In this document: positions 52,172-62,553 of the stretch, piece after piece | Position numbering within the stretch: position 1 is the stretch's first letter | Layout: every line of letters starts with the position of its first letter | Source of the DNA: Thalassospira lucentensis | GTDB lineage: Bacteria > Pseudomonadota > Alphaproteobacteria > Rhodospirillales > Thalassospiraceae | Assembly (NCBI RefSeq): GCF_011806425.1 | Contig: NZ_JAATOV010000002.1 | Coordinates: 806,001-870,000, forward strand | DNA length: 64,000 nt | Direction: 5' to 3' | The notes under the pieces: model-generated | Databases searched by the model: none | The model's input: only the letters and a program-made list of their open reading frames with translations | What the model was told of the DNA's origin: nothing | Made by a program: the position numbers and the translations under genes

Positions 52172-52393
52172 TCAGACGGAAATATCAAGAACCTGTCCGC
52201 GGCCCTCTGTCGGGGCGGGTGCTGCCTCTTGCGACGTTTCTGTTTGTGCAGTTTGCTCTACCCGTTGGGTGGATGGGGATTGCAGGTCATTGCCACCGGT
52301 TTCCGCAATTGGTGCGGCCGCTTGCTGTATCTGGATCGGGTTGGGTGCGTATCCTGCACCACCTACTGCGCCTGCTTGCATGACTTCCTCCAT
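52172..52393 (-). CDS. Small hypothetical protein with RGQ-x-LDI tail
   Basis: A 73-residue hydrophilic protein: MEEVMQAGAVGG start, a Gln/Ala/Thr/Pro-rich, probably disordered middle, and the tail EGRGQVLDISV. It has no membrane segment or signal peptide. AAGGA precedes the ATG and a strong terminator follows, so it looks like a real single gene. The C-terminal RGQ-x-[IL]-DI pattern recurs in the 119-residue protein at 27510-27869. The family is unknown to me; a conserved C-terminal tail suggests binding to a common partner. Confidence 0.7.
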   Translation of the reverse strand: MEEVMQAGAVGGAGYAPNPIQIQQAAAPIAETGGNDLQSPSTQRVEQTAQTETSQEAAPAPTEGRGQVLDISV

Positions 52394-52449
52394 CTATCCT
52401 TACGGATAATTTTTCTGGCCAAACAATAGCAAATTTCTCTTAGGAATGC

Positions 52450-52484
52450 AAAAGCCGACGCAGTTTTCAACCGCGCCGGCTTTT
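52450..52484 (-). terminator. Rho-independent terminator of ccrM
   Basis: AAAAGCCG-x-CGC and GCG-x-CGGCTTTT form an 8-bp GC-rich stem flanked by A and T tracts, 37 bases after the ccrM stop. It could work in both directions. Confidence 0.8.
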
Positions 52485-52521
52485 AGGCATCTCGCATTTA
52501 ATCGGGAAATCCCGATCAGGA

Positions 52522-54109
<1,588 letters not shown>

Positions 54110-55117
54110 ATGAAGTCTAGCCCATTCAGCCTTTCGCGCCGCGCCTTGCTTTCGGCCATGGCGGCCGCCGCGGCGGTGGTTTCATTTGGCTTTGGCGCAC
54201 CGGCACAGGCTGCTGATCCGATCAAAGTTTCGGCAATCTACACCGTTCCAGTCGAACAACAGTGGGTTTCGCGGATCCACAAAGCACTGAACGCGGCACA
54301 GGAACGCGGCGACATTTCCTATGAATTTTCGGAAAACGTTGCCAATACCGACTATGAGCGCGTCATGCGTGAATACGCCGAAAACGGTTCTGATCTGATT
54401 TTGGGTGAAGTTTTTGGTGTTGAACGCGCGGCCCGTAAGGTTGCTGCTCAGTATCCAGAAACCGCCTTTTTGATGGGATCAAGCTTTGGCCCGGACGGCG
54501 AAAACTTTTCGGTATTTGATAACTACATCCACGAACCAAGCTATTTGGTTGGCATGGCGGCTGGTGCAGCCACCAAAACCGACAAAATTGGCATGGTGGG
54601 TGGCTTTGCCATCCCAGAAGTGAACCGTTTGATGAATTCCTTTATGGAAGGCGCAAAATCGGTCAATCCTGATGTCAAATTCATGGTGACCTTCATCAAC
54701 AGCTGGTACGACCCGCCCAAGGCCAAAGAAGCATCCTTTGCCATGATCGATAAAGGTGCGGACGTCATGTATGCCGAACGCTTTGGCGTGTCCGATGCGG
54801 CAAAAGAACGCGACGTTTTGGCAGTTGGCAACGTGATCGACACGGCAGCTGATTATCCATCAACCATTCTTGGTTCTGCCCTTTGGCACATGGAAGCAAC
54901 CGTTGACCACGCGATTGAAGCGGTAAAAGCTGATAACTTCAAAGCCGAAGATTACGGCAAATTCAGCTACATGAAATATGATGGCGGCAGCGTCGTTCTT
55001 GACCCGGCCCTTCTGCCAGAAGGCACGGTGGACGACGTTGAAGCCAAGAAAGCCGAAATTCTTTCTGGCGCATTCACCGTCGAGGTAAATGACGAAGAAC
55101 CGAAATCTTCTATGTAA
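54110..55117 (+). CDS. BMP-family ABC transporter substrate-binding protein
   Basis: A 335-residue periplasmic binding protein of the Bmp/Med (PnrA-like) family, which binds purine or pyrimidine nucleosides or bases. An N-terminal signal with an SRRALLS twin-arginine-like motif and a cleavage site near AQA (about 34) is followed by KVSAIYTVPVEQQWVSRIH and the family pattern YERVMREYAENGSDLILGE and FINSWYDPPKAKEAS. No lipobox Cys is visible, so it is probably soluble in the periplasm. First gene of the transport operon; ribosome site GGGGGA. Confidence 0.93.
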   Translation: MKSSPFSLSRRALLSAMAAAAAVVSFGFGAPAQAADPIKVSAIYTVPVEQQWVSRIHKALNAAQERGDISYEFSENVANTDYERVMREYAENGSDLILGEVFGVERAARKVAAQYPETAFLMGSSFGPDGENFSVFDNYIHEPSYLVGMAAGAATKTDKIGMVGGFAIPEVNRLMNSFMEGAKSVNPDVKFMVTFINSWYDPPKAKEASFAMIDKGADVMYAERFGVSDAAKERDVLAVGNVIDTAADYPSTILGSALWHMEATVDHAIEAVKADNFKAEDYGKFSYMKYDGGSVVLDPALLPEGTVDDVEAKKAEILSGAFTVEVNDEEPKSSM

Positions 55118-55244
55118 GATTTCCTTAAAATGCGGGGCAGTTCGGTATAAAAGCCGAACTGTCCCATGTTTATTGGGCCAACGGGCCACGCAGAATTCCC
55201 TATCGCCCCACAGCGTGACGCATAAAACTAAACGGATCACCCGG

Positions 55245-56855
55245 ATGTCATCGGCTGCGCACTCATCACATGAAACGTCCCCTGACCTTCTGCTTGAATT
55301 GGCAGGGATTACCAAAAAATTTGGCCCGCTGATCGCCAACGACGCCATCGACCTTAAGGTCCATAAGGGTGAAATCGTTGCCCTGCTTGGCGAAAATGGT
55401 GCGGGCAAAACCACCCTGATGAACATCCTGTTTGGCCATTACGTCGCCGATGAAGGCCAGGTCACGGTCGCCAATCGTGATGGCGGGATATCCGCCCTTG
55501 AACCCGGCGCGCCGCAAGCAGCCCTTGATGCCGGGATCGGCATGGTACATCAGCATTTCACGCTGGCGGAAAACCTGTCGGGTCTTGATAACATCGTGTT
55601 GGGGACCGAACCGATTTTCCGTCTTAAGCGCGACCGAACGAAGGCACGCGCCAAACTTGATCAGCTGATGAGTGGATCAGGTTTGAATGTCGACCTGGAT
55701 CAACCGGTTCACAAATTAACCGTTGGCGAAAAGCAGCGCGTTGAAATCCTAAAAGCACTATATCGCGATGCGCGGTTGCTGGTTCTTGATGAACCCACCG
55801 CCGTTCTAACACCACAAGAAGCCGACAGCCTGTTTGCCACCTTGCGCCAACTGGCCGCAACCGGCCTTTCGGTGATTATCATTGCCCATAAACTGGCCGA
55901 AGTTCTTGCTGTATCGCACCGCATCGCGGTTTTGCGTGGGGGCAAAAAGGTCGGTGAAATGCAAACATCTGATGCGGACCACAGATCCATCGCCGAAATG
56001 ATGGTCGGGCGCGAAGTCCCGGCCAGTCGCCGCACAGAACGCGCCCCCGGCGCGCCGGTTTTGCATCTTTCGGGTGTGACAATTGATCGCGGTGATGACA
56101 GACGATCTTTACACGGTGTTAGCTTAACCGCGCACGAGGGCGAAATACTGGGCATTGCCGGTGTGTCGGGTAATGGGCAGGCCGCACTGGCGCAATTGAT
56201 TGCGGGGCTGAGTAAACCCGATCATGGATCGGTCGAAATTTTTGGCGACGTCATCACCCGTTTTGATGCGCACACATTTGCGCAAAACGGCATTGCCCGC
56301 ATCCCCGAAGACCGGCACCATGACGGTATGGTTGGATCGATGACGGTGGCTGAAAACATCGCCATCGAAGACGTCCGGTCCAAAGAATATCAAAAATTCG
56401 GTTTCCTTGATTTTGCCGCCATCCGCAAACGCGCAGAGCACGCAATCAAAGATTACGATGTACGCTGCCCCGGGCCAGACGCCCAGGCCAGATTGCTGTC
56501 GGGCGGGAATATTCAAAAACTTATCCTGGCGCGTGTTTTGGAAAAATCACCGAAACTTATTCTGGCCAATCAGCCGTCGCGCGGTCTTGATGTCGGCGCG
56601 CAATCCGAAGTCCACCGTCGTCTGCTTGAAGCGCGCGAAAACGGCGCAGCCGTGATTTTGATTTCCGAAGATTTGGACGAACTTTTGACAATCTCAGATC
56701 AGATTTGCGTGATCCATGCGGGCCATGTTTCATCCGCGATTGCCACCGCCGCCATTGATCGGTCCGAGCTTGGCCTGATGATGGCCGGGCAATCGAAAAT
56801 CGATGCGCAGCACGCTGCCACCATTCCCACCGCCGATCAGGGAGAAACCCGATGA
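55245..56855 (+). CDS. BMP-type ABC transporter ATPase with two ABC domains
   Basis: A 536-residue ATPase of the RbsA/YufO (NupO) type with two ABC domains. The first has Walker A GENGAGKTT, signature-like LTVGEKQRVEI and Walker B LLVLDEPTAVLTP. The second has a degenerate Walker A (GVSGNGQAAL) and the signature LSGGNIQK. Only the first site is likely to hydrolyse ATP fully. I chose the ATG at 55245; the frame upstream to 55089 overlaps the binding-protein gene and has no family homology. Its stop overlaps the next permease gene (ATGA). Confidence 0.93.
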   Translation: MSSAAHSSHETSPDLLLELAGITKKFGPLIANDAIDLKVHKGEIVALLGENGAGKTTLMNILFGHYVADEGQVTVANRDGGISALEPGAPQAALDAGIGMVHQHFTLAENLSGLDNIVLGTEPIFRLKRDRTKARAKLDQLMSGSGLNVDLDQPVHKLTVGEKQRVEILKALYRDARLLVLDEPTAVLTPQEADSLFATLRQLAATGLSVIIIAHKLAEVLAVSHRIAVLRGGKKVGEMQTSDADHRSIAEMMVGREVPASRRTERAPGAPVLHLSGVTIDRGDDRRSLHGVSLTAHEGEILGIAGVSGNGQAALAQLIAGLSKPDHGSVEIFGDVITRFDAHTFAQNGIARIPEDRHHDGMVGSMTVAENIAIEDVRSKEYQKFGFLDFAAIRKRAEHAIKDYDVRCPGPDAQARLLSGGNIQKLILARVLEKSPKLILANQPSRGLDVGAQSEVHRRLLEARENGAAVILISEDLDELLTISDQICVIHAGHVSSAIATAAIDRSELGLMMAGQSKIDAQHAATIPTADQGETR

Positions 56856-57922
56856 TCCGGTTTGAACCCCGATCCAATCCCGGTCCGATTTTTGTTTATG
56901 GCGTTCCCGTTTTCGCCGCGATTATTGCCATTTTGCTGGCAGCCATTCCGCTGGCTTTGGCCGGGGCGCCAATTCTTAAGGCCTATGGCCTGATGATCAC
57001 GGGGGCATTCGGGTCGATCTTTTCGACGTCCGAGATGCTGACCCGTGCAACACCGCTTATTCTGACCGGGCTTGCCGCCGCAATCGCGTTTCGCGCCAAA
57101 CTTTGGAATATCGGCGCCGAAGGCCAACTTTACATGGGGGCGATGGCCGCCGTTGTTGTTGGGTCTGGTGTTATTGACGGGCCAAGCTGGGTGATGATCC
57201 CGGCCGTGATGATTGCCGGTGCAATTGCTGGGGCGTTGATGCTGATTGGGCCGACATTGTTGAAAACGCGGCTTGGCGTTGATGAAGTTGTCACCACACT
57301 TCTTTTGAACTTCATTGTTTTGCTGTTTGTGCAGATGATGCTTGAAGGTCCGTTAAAAGACCCGATGTCAATGGGCTGGCCGCAATCAGAACCGATCATC
57401 GACAGCGCCATTTTGCCGCCACTTCTGGAACGGATGCGGGTGCATTTGGGCTTGATCATCGCGCTGGTGTCGGCCGCTGCCTTGGCTGTTTTTGTTAAGC
57501 GCACCGTTTGGGGATTTGAAATCCGCGCCGTTGGTGAAAACGCCGCTGCAGCGAAATTTTCCGGCATTTCAGTCACCAAAACCATGATCCTGGTTGCCGC
57601 CCTTTCGGGTGGCTTGGCCGGGTTGGCCGGTGTTTCCGAAGTTGCCGGGACGCGTGGATATCTGGCGACCGATCTGTCACCGGGATATGGCTATGCCGGG
57701 ATTGTGGTTGCCATGTTGGCCCGTCTTTCGCCGGTGGGCGTGATCATATCGGCCCTATTTGTGGCATCGGTATTTGTCGGTGCAGATTCCATGAGCCGCG
57801 CGATTGGTGTCTCAAGCTATTTGGCGGATTTGATTGTTGCGATGTCATTGCTGTGCGTTTTGATCGGCGGATTTTTGACCCGGTTTAAAGTGCGGTTTGA
57901 CCGCAAAAAGACAGCCGGTTAA
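56852..57922 (+). CDS. BMP-type ABC transporter permease 1
   Basis: A 356-residue permease of the BPD_transp_2 family with eight to nine hydrophobic helices. The family marks TRATPLILTGLAAAIAFRAKLWNIGAEGQ and AAAAKFSGISVTKTMILVA are present. It overlaps the ATPase gene by four bases. It would form the membrane channel with permease 2. Confidence 0.93.
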   Translation: MIRFEPRSNPGPIFVYGVPVFAAIIAILLAAIPLALAGAPILKAYGLMITGAFGSIFSTSEMLTRATPLILTGLAAAIAFRAKLWNIGAEGQLYMGAMAAVVVGSGVIDGPSWVMIPAVMIAGAIAGALMLIGPTLLKTRLGVDEVVTTLLLNFIVLLFVQMMLEGPLKDPMSMGWPQSEPIIDSAILPPLLERMRVHLGLIIALVSAAALAVFVKRTVWGFEIRAVGENAAAAKFSGISVTKTMILVAALSGGLAGLAGVSEVAGTRGYLATDLSPGYGYAGIVVAMLARLSPVGVIISALFVASVFVGADSMSRAIGVSSYLADLIVAMSLLCVLIGGFLTRFKVRFDRKKTAG

Positions 57923-57933
57923 GGGGAAAAGAC

Positions 57934-58875
57934 ATGGAAATCGTTGATATCCTTTTGGCCGCCAGTTTTTGGGAAGCGGCCATTCGCATCGCCACCCCGC
58001 TTATTTTCGGCGTTTTGGGTGCACTTGTGTGCGAACGCGCCGGTGTGCTTAACCTTGGTATCGAAGGCATCTTTACCGCTGGTGCCATGGCAGGTTGGAT
58101 GGCGGTTTGGCTGGGGGCTGGACTTTGGGGGGGCGTTTTGGTTGCCGCCCTTGCTGGCGGATTTTTCGGCCTGATCCACGCGATCCTGACTGTTCCGCTG
58201 GGCCTGTCACAGCATGTATCGGGTATTGGGGTGACGTTGCTTGCGACCAGTTTGTCGTATTTTACCTATCGCACCGCATTGCCCGATGTATCGTCCCCAC
58301 CACGCATCACACCGTTTCAGCCGCTTGATATTCCGTTTTTGTCCGACCTTCCGTTTATTGGCCAAGCACTGTTTTCGCAAACTGCGATGACGATGCTCGC
58401 CCTTGTTCTGGTGTTGGTTACCGGCTGGGTTTTGTATCGCACGCCCCTTGGTCTTGCCATCCGTGCGGTGGGTGACAACCCATCCTCGGTCGAGGCGCAG
58501 GGACTTTCGGTTTACGGATTGCGCATTGGCGCTGTTGTCGTTGGTTCGTCCATGATGGCATTGGGCGGTGCGTTTTTGACCATGTCGGCCTTTGACGCGT
58601 TCTTCTTTGGGATGATTAATGGACGTGGCTGGGTCTGTATTGCACTGACTGTCTTTGCCAGCTGGCGGCCCGGTAAGGCGCTTATTGGCGCACTGTTATT
58701 TGGGGCATTTGATGCGTTTCAGGTCCGCCTGCAAACTGAAGTCGGGGCATTTTTGCCATCGCAAGTGTTCCTGATGATGCCTTATATTCTGTCGATCATC
58801 GCCTTGATCGTGGTTGCCCGCAAAGCTGATTATCCCAAGGCCCTTTTGGTGCCTTGGTTCAAAGGTCAGCGCTAA
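57934..58875 (+). CDS. BMP-type ABC transporter permease 2
   Basis: A 313-residue permease of the same family, with about eight helices and the conserved ATPLIFGVLGALVCERAGVLNLGIEG and AQGLSVYGLRIGAVVVG regions. It begins 11 bases after permease 1 and completes the importer (binding protein, ATPase, two permeases), the standard set for nucleoside or nucleobase uptake systems of this type. Confidence 0.93.
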   Translation: MEIVDILLAASFWEAAIRIATPLIFGVLGALVCERAGVLNLGIEGIFTAGAMAGWMAVWLGAGLWGGVLVAALAGGFFGLIHAILTVPLGLSQHVSGIGVTLLATSLSYFTYRTALPDVSSPPRITPFQPLDIPFLSDLPFIGQALFSQTAMTMLALVLVLVTGWVLYRTPLGLAIRAVGDNPSSVEAQGLSVYGLRIGAVVVGSSMMALGGAFLTMSAFDAFFFGMINGRGWVCIALTVFASWRPGKALIGALLFGAFDAFQVRLQTEVGAFLPSQVFLMMPYILSIIALIVVARKADYPKALLVPWFKGQR

Positions 58876-58965
58876 GCTAAGCGTTTAACCACCTAAAGTT
58901 TGCCGTATCAAAAGTCCGGTTATCACGATCTGTTACGTCGCCACCACCACACCAAGGATGCTGTC

Positions 58966-60255
58966 ATGCAAGCCGACCTGATTTTGAAAAATGCCAACCT
59001 TCCTGATGGCCGCATGGGCGTTGATATCGTCTGTAAGGATGGAAAAATCATCGAGATCGGCGAAAAATTGTCGGTTGCTGCGGTTGAGGAAATCGATTGC
59101 GGTGGCATGCTGGTCAGCCCACCGTTCGTCGACAGCCACTTCCACATGGATGCGACCCTGTCGCTTGGCCTGCCGCGCATGAATGAATCGGGCACCCTTT
59201 TGGAAGGCATTTCTCTTTGGGGGGAGCTTAAACCGCTTTTGACACCGGAAGCCGTCATTGAGCGCGCACTTAAATATTGTGATCTTGCCGTATCCAAAGG
59301 CCTGCTTGCGATCCGAACCCACGTTGATGTGTGCGATGATCGTTTACTGGCGGTCGATGCGTTGCTTGAAGTCAAAAAGCAAGTCGCACCTTATATCGAC
59401 CTGCAATTGGTCGCTTTCCCACAGGATGGCTATCTGCGAAGCCCGACGGCCAAACAAAACGTCATCCGCGCCCTTGATAAGGGTGTGGACGTCGTTGGTG
59501 GTATTCCGCATTTCGAACGCACCATGGCCGATGGCTCGTCAAGCGTCACCGAACTGTGTGAAATGGCCGCAGACCGCGGTTTGCGCGTTGACATGCATTG
59601 CGATGAGACCGACGATCCGATGTCACGCCACATCGAAATGCTGGCTTACGAAACCCAGCGTCTTGGGCTTCAGGGCCGGGTTGCTGGATCGCACCTGACA
59701 TCGATGCATTCGATGGATAATTACTACGTATCAAAACTTATCGCCCTGATGGCAGAGGCCGAAATAGCCGCCATTGCCAACCCGCTGATCAACATCACAA
59801 TTCAAGGCCGTCACGATACATATCCCAAACGCCGTGGCATGACCCGTGTGCCAGAATTGCGTGATGCGGGCCTGACCGTGGCCTTTGGGCATGATTGCGT
59901 GATGGACCCTTGGTATTCGATGGGATCTGGCGACATGCTTGAAGTTGCATCCATGGGGCTTCATGTTGCGCAAATGACTTCGCGCGACGATATCCGGGCG
60001 TGCTTTAACGCCGTGACCAGCGAACCGGCGAAAATCATGGGTATCGAAGGATACGGTATTGAGGTTGGCAATAACGCCGATTTCGTTGTCCTGCAAGCCC
60101 GTGACACGATTGAAGCCATTCGCGTTCGGGCCAACCGCCTGTTTGTTATCCGGCGTGGCAAAATCATTGCCGAAACCCCGATGACCCAAACGCGTCTGCA
60201 TCTGTCTGACCGCCCGGACCATGTCCGTGAACATGAATATGCCCCAACTGTTTGA
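58966..60255 (+). CDS. Cytosine-deaminase-like amidohydrolase
   Basis: A 429-residue amidohydrolase close to E. coli CodA. All metal and catalytic positions are kept with a constant offset of three: H58 and H60 (SHFHMD), H211 (HCDETDDP), D310 (GHDCVMDPW), E214 and H243. In CodA the residue after the metal-binding Asp is also Asp (D314); here it is Cys311, so substrate preference may differ from cytosine. The enzyme would deaminate the compound brought in by the transporter encoded just upstream. I chose the ATG at 58966 because AAGGA is eight bases upstream. It is separated by 90 bases from the permease gene and is probably in the same operon. Confidence 0.9.
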   Translation: MQADLILKNANLPDGRMGVDIVCKDGKIIEIGEKLSVAAVEEIDCGGMLVSPPFVDSHFHMDATLSLGLPRMNESGTLLEGISLWGELKPLLTPEAVIERALKYCDLAVSKGLLAIRTHVDVCDDRLLAVDALLEVKKQVAPYIDLQLVAFPQDGYLRSPTAKQNVIRALDKGVDVVGGIPHFERTMADGSSSVTELCEMAADRGLRVDMHCDETDDPMSRHIEMLAYETQRLGLQGRVAGSHLTSMHSMDNYYVSKLIALMAEAEIAAIANPLINITIQGRHDTYPKRRGMTRVPELRDAGLTVAFGHDCVMDPWYSMGSGDMLEVASMGLHVAQMTSRDDIRACFNAVTSEPAKIMGIEGYGIEVGNNADFVVLQARDTIEAIRVRANRLFVIRRGKIIAETPMTQTRLHLSDRPDHVREHEYAPTV

Positions 60256-60281
60256 TTTGATCGGTTGGTGAAACAGGACCA

Positions 60282-60317
60282 CCGGATATGGTCCGATCAA
60301 AAGTGATCCATATCCGG
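60282..60317 (+). repeat. Inverted repeat between the deaminase and flavin reductase genes
   Basis: CCGGATATGG and CCATATCCGG are perfect 10-bp inverted copies separated by 16 bases that can form a small inner GATC/GATC pair. No T-run follows. It lies 27 bases after the deaminase stop and may serve as processing site, partial terminator or operator. Confidence 0.5.
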
Positions 60318-60361
60318 CCCCTGATCGAATAGAAACCATCACCCAATAGACGGATTTCATC

Positions 60362-60967
60362 ATGTTCTACGAACCTGGAAAAACGGCCCATAATCTTCCG
60401 CATGATCCATTTAAGGCCTGCGTCGCACCGCGTCCGATTGGCTGGATTTCAACGGTTGATACCGATGGACGCCCCAATCTTGCGCCCTATTCGTTTTTCA
60501 ATGCGGTACATGGCAAACCGCCGATGGTGATGTTTTCGTCCGCCGGATCAATGGACAGTTTGGCAAATGCGCGTGCGACCGGTGAATTTGTCGCCGCCGT
60601 CGCCCCAAAATCCATGCTGCGCGAAATTAATTTCTGTTCATCACCGCTTCCGCACGGCGAAGATGAATTTGAATATGCCGGCCTTGAAAAGCTTCCTGCC
60701 AAGTGCGTCAAACCGCACCTGATCAAGGGTGTGCCGATCCACATGGAATGCGAAGTATTTCAGATCGTCGATCTGCCCAGTGAAAATCCCGAAAAACCGT
60801 GTGCGATGGTAATTGGCACCGTGGTTGGGTTGCATATTGATGATGCGATCATTCGCGACGGGATGGTCGATATTACCCTGTTTGAACCGCTTGCCCGGCT
60901 GGGATATCAGGAATATGCCAGCATTTCGGAAACCTTTACCGTCCGACGCGAAGATTTCTGGAAGTAA
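60362..60967 (+). CDS. Flavin reductase-like FMN-binding protein
   Basis: A 201-residue protein of the flavin reductase-like (DIM6/NTAB) family: CVAPRPIGWISTVDTDGRPNLAPYSFFNAV is the flavin-binding signature, with PPMVMFSS and the conserved N/S-rich loop after it. Such proteins bind FMN and reduce it with NAD(P)H, or act as flavin partner to a monooxygenase. No monooxygenase is nearby; the position after a pyrimidine-type deaminase recalls RutF of the uracil pathway, but that link is only suggestive. Confidence 0.87.
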   Translation: MFYEPGKTAHNLPHDPFKACVAPRPIGWISTVDTDGRPNLAPYSFFNAVHGKPPMVMFSSAGSMDSLANARATGEFVAAVAPKSMLREINFCSSPLPHGEDEFEYAGLEKLPAKCVKPHLIKGVPIHMECEVFQIVDLPSENPEKPCAMVIGTVVGLHIDDAIIRDGMVDITLFEPLARLGYQEYASISETFTVRREDFWK

Positions 60968-61157
60968 CCAGCGCACTTGATACAAACAAAAGCGACCTTA
61001 TGCCGACTTAAGTGTCTGATTTGTTTCATAAAACCGACGTGCAAACGCAAACAAACTGTCACACACACCCTTTAATGTGAATGGGAACACAGGTTCGCGC
61101 GACCATCTTACGCGCTTGAGCCTGCATGTTTTTGTACATATTTCAGGGGTTTCTATT

Positions 61158-62459
61158 ATGAAACGGACGATTGCAGCCGGTCTTACCGGCATTGCAGCGA
61201 TGCTGTTGGCCAATACGGTAATGGCGGGCGACGCCAAGGTTTTTGAAACCAAAAGTGCGATCAACAATCTTTCGACCGTCATGGTTGATGGCGGCAAGGC
61301 CCGTGACCTGACCATTGGATTGGGGTCAGGTGCCTATCGCCGTCCCGGTGATCCGGCCAACATGTTTTACGCCGTTTCTGACCGTGGTCCGAACTTTGTA
61401 TGTCGTGATGTTGAGACGATTCTGGGGGTTTCCGAAGAATCCGTTTGCCACGGCAACAAAGTCCGCGTTTATCCGACCCCGGATTATTCCCCGTCGATCT
61501 ACACCATTTTCCTCGGCGACGATGGCAGCTTTGACATCAAGGATGTGATCACCATCAAGGATCAAAACGGTGTGCCGCTTACCGGTCTTACCAATAAGCT
61601 GACCGTTGCGAAAACCGAAAAGCCGGTCGACGCAAATGGCAATGAACTTGCACAATCCGTATCGTCCATCGATTCCGAAGGCATCATTCGCCTAAGCGAC
61701 GGCTCCTATTGGTTGGGCGAAGAAAACGGTCCTTCGATACTGCGTGTGGCCGCCGATGGAACAGTGATTGAACGGATCGTTCCTTTTGGTTCGCAAGATG
61801 ATTTCAAAGAAGCTGGCTATAAAGTTACCGGCGGACTTCCGGCGATTTTGGTCAAACGCCAAACAAACCGCGGTATTGAATCGATGGCGGTTTCGCCAGA
61901 TGAAACCAAACTGTATTTCATGGTTCAAAACCCGTTGGCCAACCCAAATGCCGATGCCTACAAAGCAGCCAAAAACACGCGTCTTTTTGTTTTCGACCGT
62001 GCGTCGGAAAAGCTAACTGGAGAATATATCTATCAGCTTGATGATCCCCAGTCCTTCCGCAATGACCCATCGAAAAAGCAAAACGCACCGCGCGTTTCGG
62101 AAGTTCTGGCATTGGGTAATGACCGTCTTCTCGTGCTTGAACGCACAGACAAAACCACCAAGCTGCACGAAGTCAAACTTGATGGTGCGACCAATATTTT
62201 GGCGACACGCTGGGATGATATGTCAACCAGCCCGACACTTGAGCAGCAAAACGATCTTGCCAGCATTGAGCTGAAAGCTGTGTCCAAGACTTTGCGGTTT
62301 GACAGTGCCGATTATCCGATGGCCCCCAACAAGCTCGAAGGCCTTGCCATTCTGGGCGATGGATCACTTGCCATGATCAACGACAATGACTTTGGCATTA
62401 AGGGCGACCCGACCAAAGTCATCGTGATTGACGGTTTGGTTAAGGCCGACAAATACTGA
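61158..62459 (+). CDS. Exported esterase-like (phytase-like) protein
   Basis: A 433-residue exported protein: signal peptide to about residue 24 (ending VMAGD), then the esterase-like-activity-of-phytase domain seen in many periplasmic proteins: AVSDRGPNFVCRDV, SIDSEGIIRLSDGSYWLGEENGP, RGIESMAVSPDETKLYFMVQNPL and NKLEGLAILGDGSLAMINDNDFG. A beta-propeller fold is expected. Substrate is a phosphate or carboxyl ester, not known. I chose the ATG at 61158 because AGGGG lies nine bases upstream. It ends at a strong terminator and stands alone. Confidence 0.87.
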   Translation: MKRTIAAGLTGIAAMLLANTVMAGDAKVFETKSAINNLSTVMVDGGKARDLTIGLGSGAYRRPGDPANMFYAVSDRGPNFVCRDVETILGVSEESVCHGNKVRVYPTPDYSPSIYTIFLGDDGSFDIKDVITIKDQNGVPLTGLTNKLTVAKTEKPVDANGNELAQSVSSIDSEGIIRLSDGSYWLGEENGPSILRVAADGTVIERIVPFGSQDDFKEAGYKVTGGLPAILVKRQTNRGIESMAVSPDETKLYFMVQNPLANPNADAYKAAKNTRLFVFDRASEKLTGEYIYQLDDPQSFRNDPSKKQNAPRVSEVLALGNDRLLVLERTDKTTKLHEVKLDGATNILATRWDDMSTSPTLEQQNDLASIELKAVSKTLRFDSADYPMAPNKLEGLAILGDGSLAMINDNDFGIKGDPTKVIVIDGLVKADKY

Positions 62460-62488
62460 TTTAGACGCCCTGAAATGGGTTTGATCGT

Positions 62489-62523
62489 GCGGGAAAGCTG
62501 CTATGTGGCTTTCCCGCTTTTTT
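62489..62523 (+). terminator. Rho-independent terminator of the phytase-like gene
   Basis: A perfect 10-bp stem GCGGGAAAGC/GCTTTCCCGC with a 9-base loop is followed by six T residues. Confidence 0.92.
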
Positions 62524-62553
62524 ATTGCGTAAAATGGGCGTAAAAGCAGGCCC

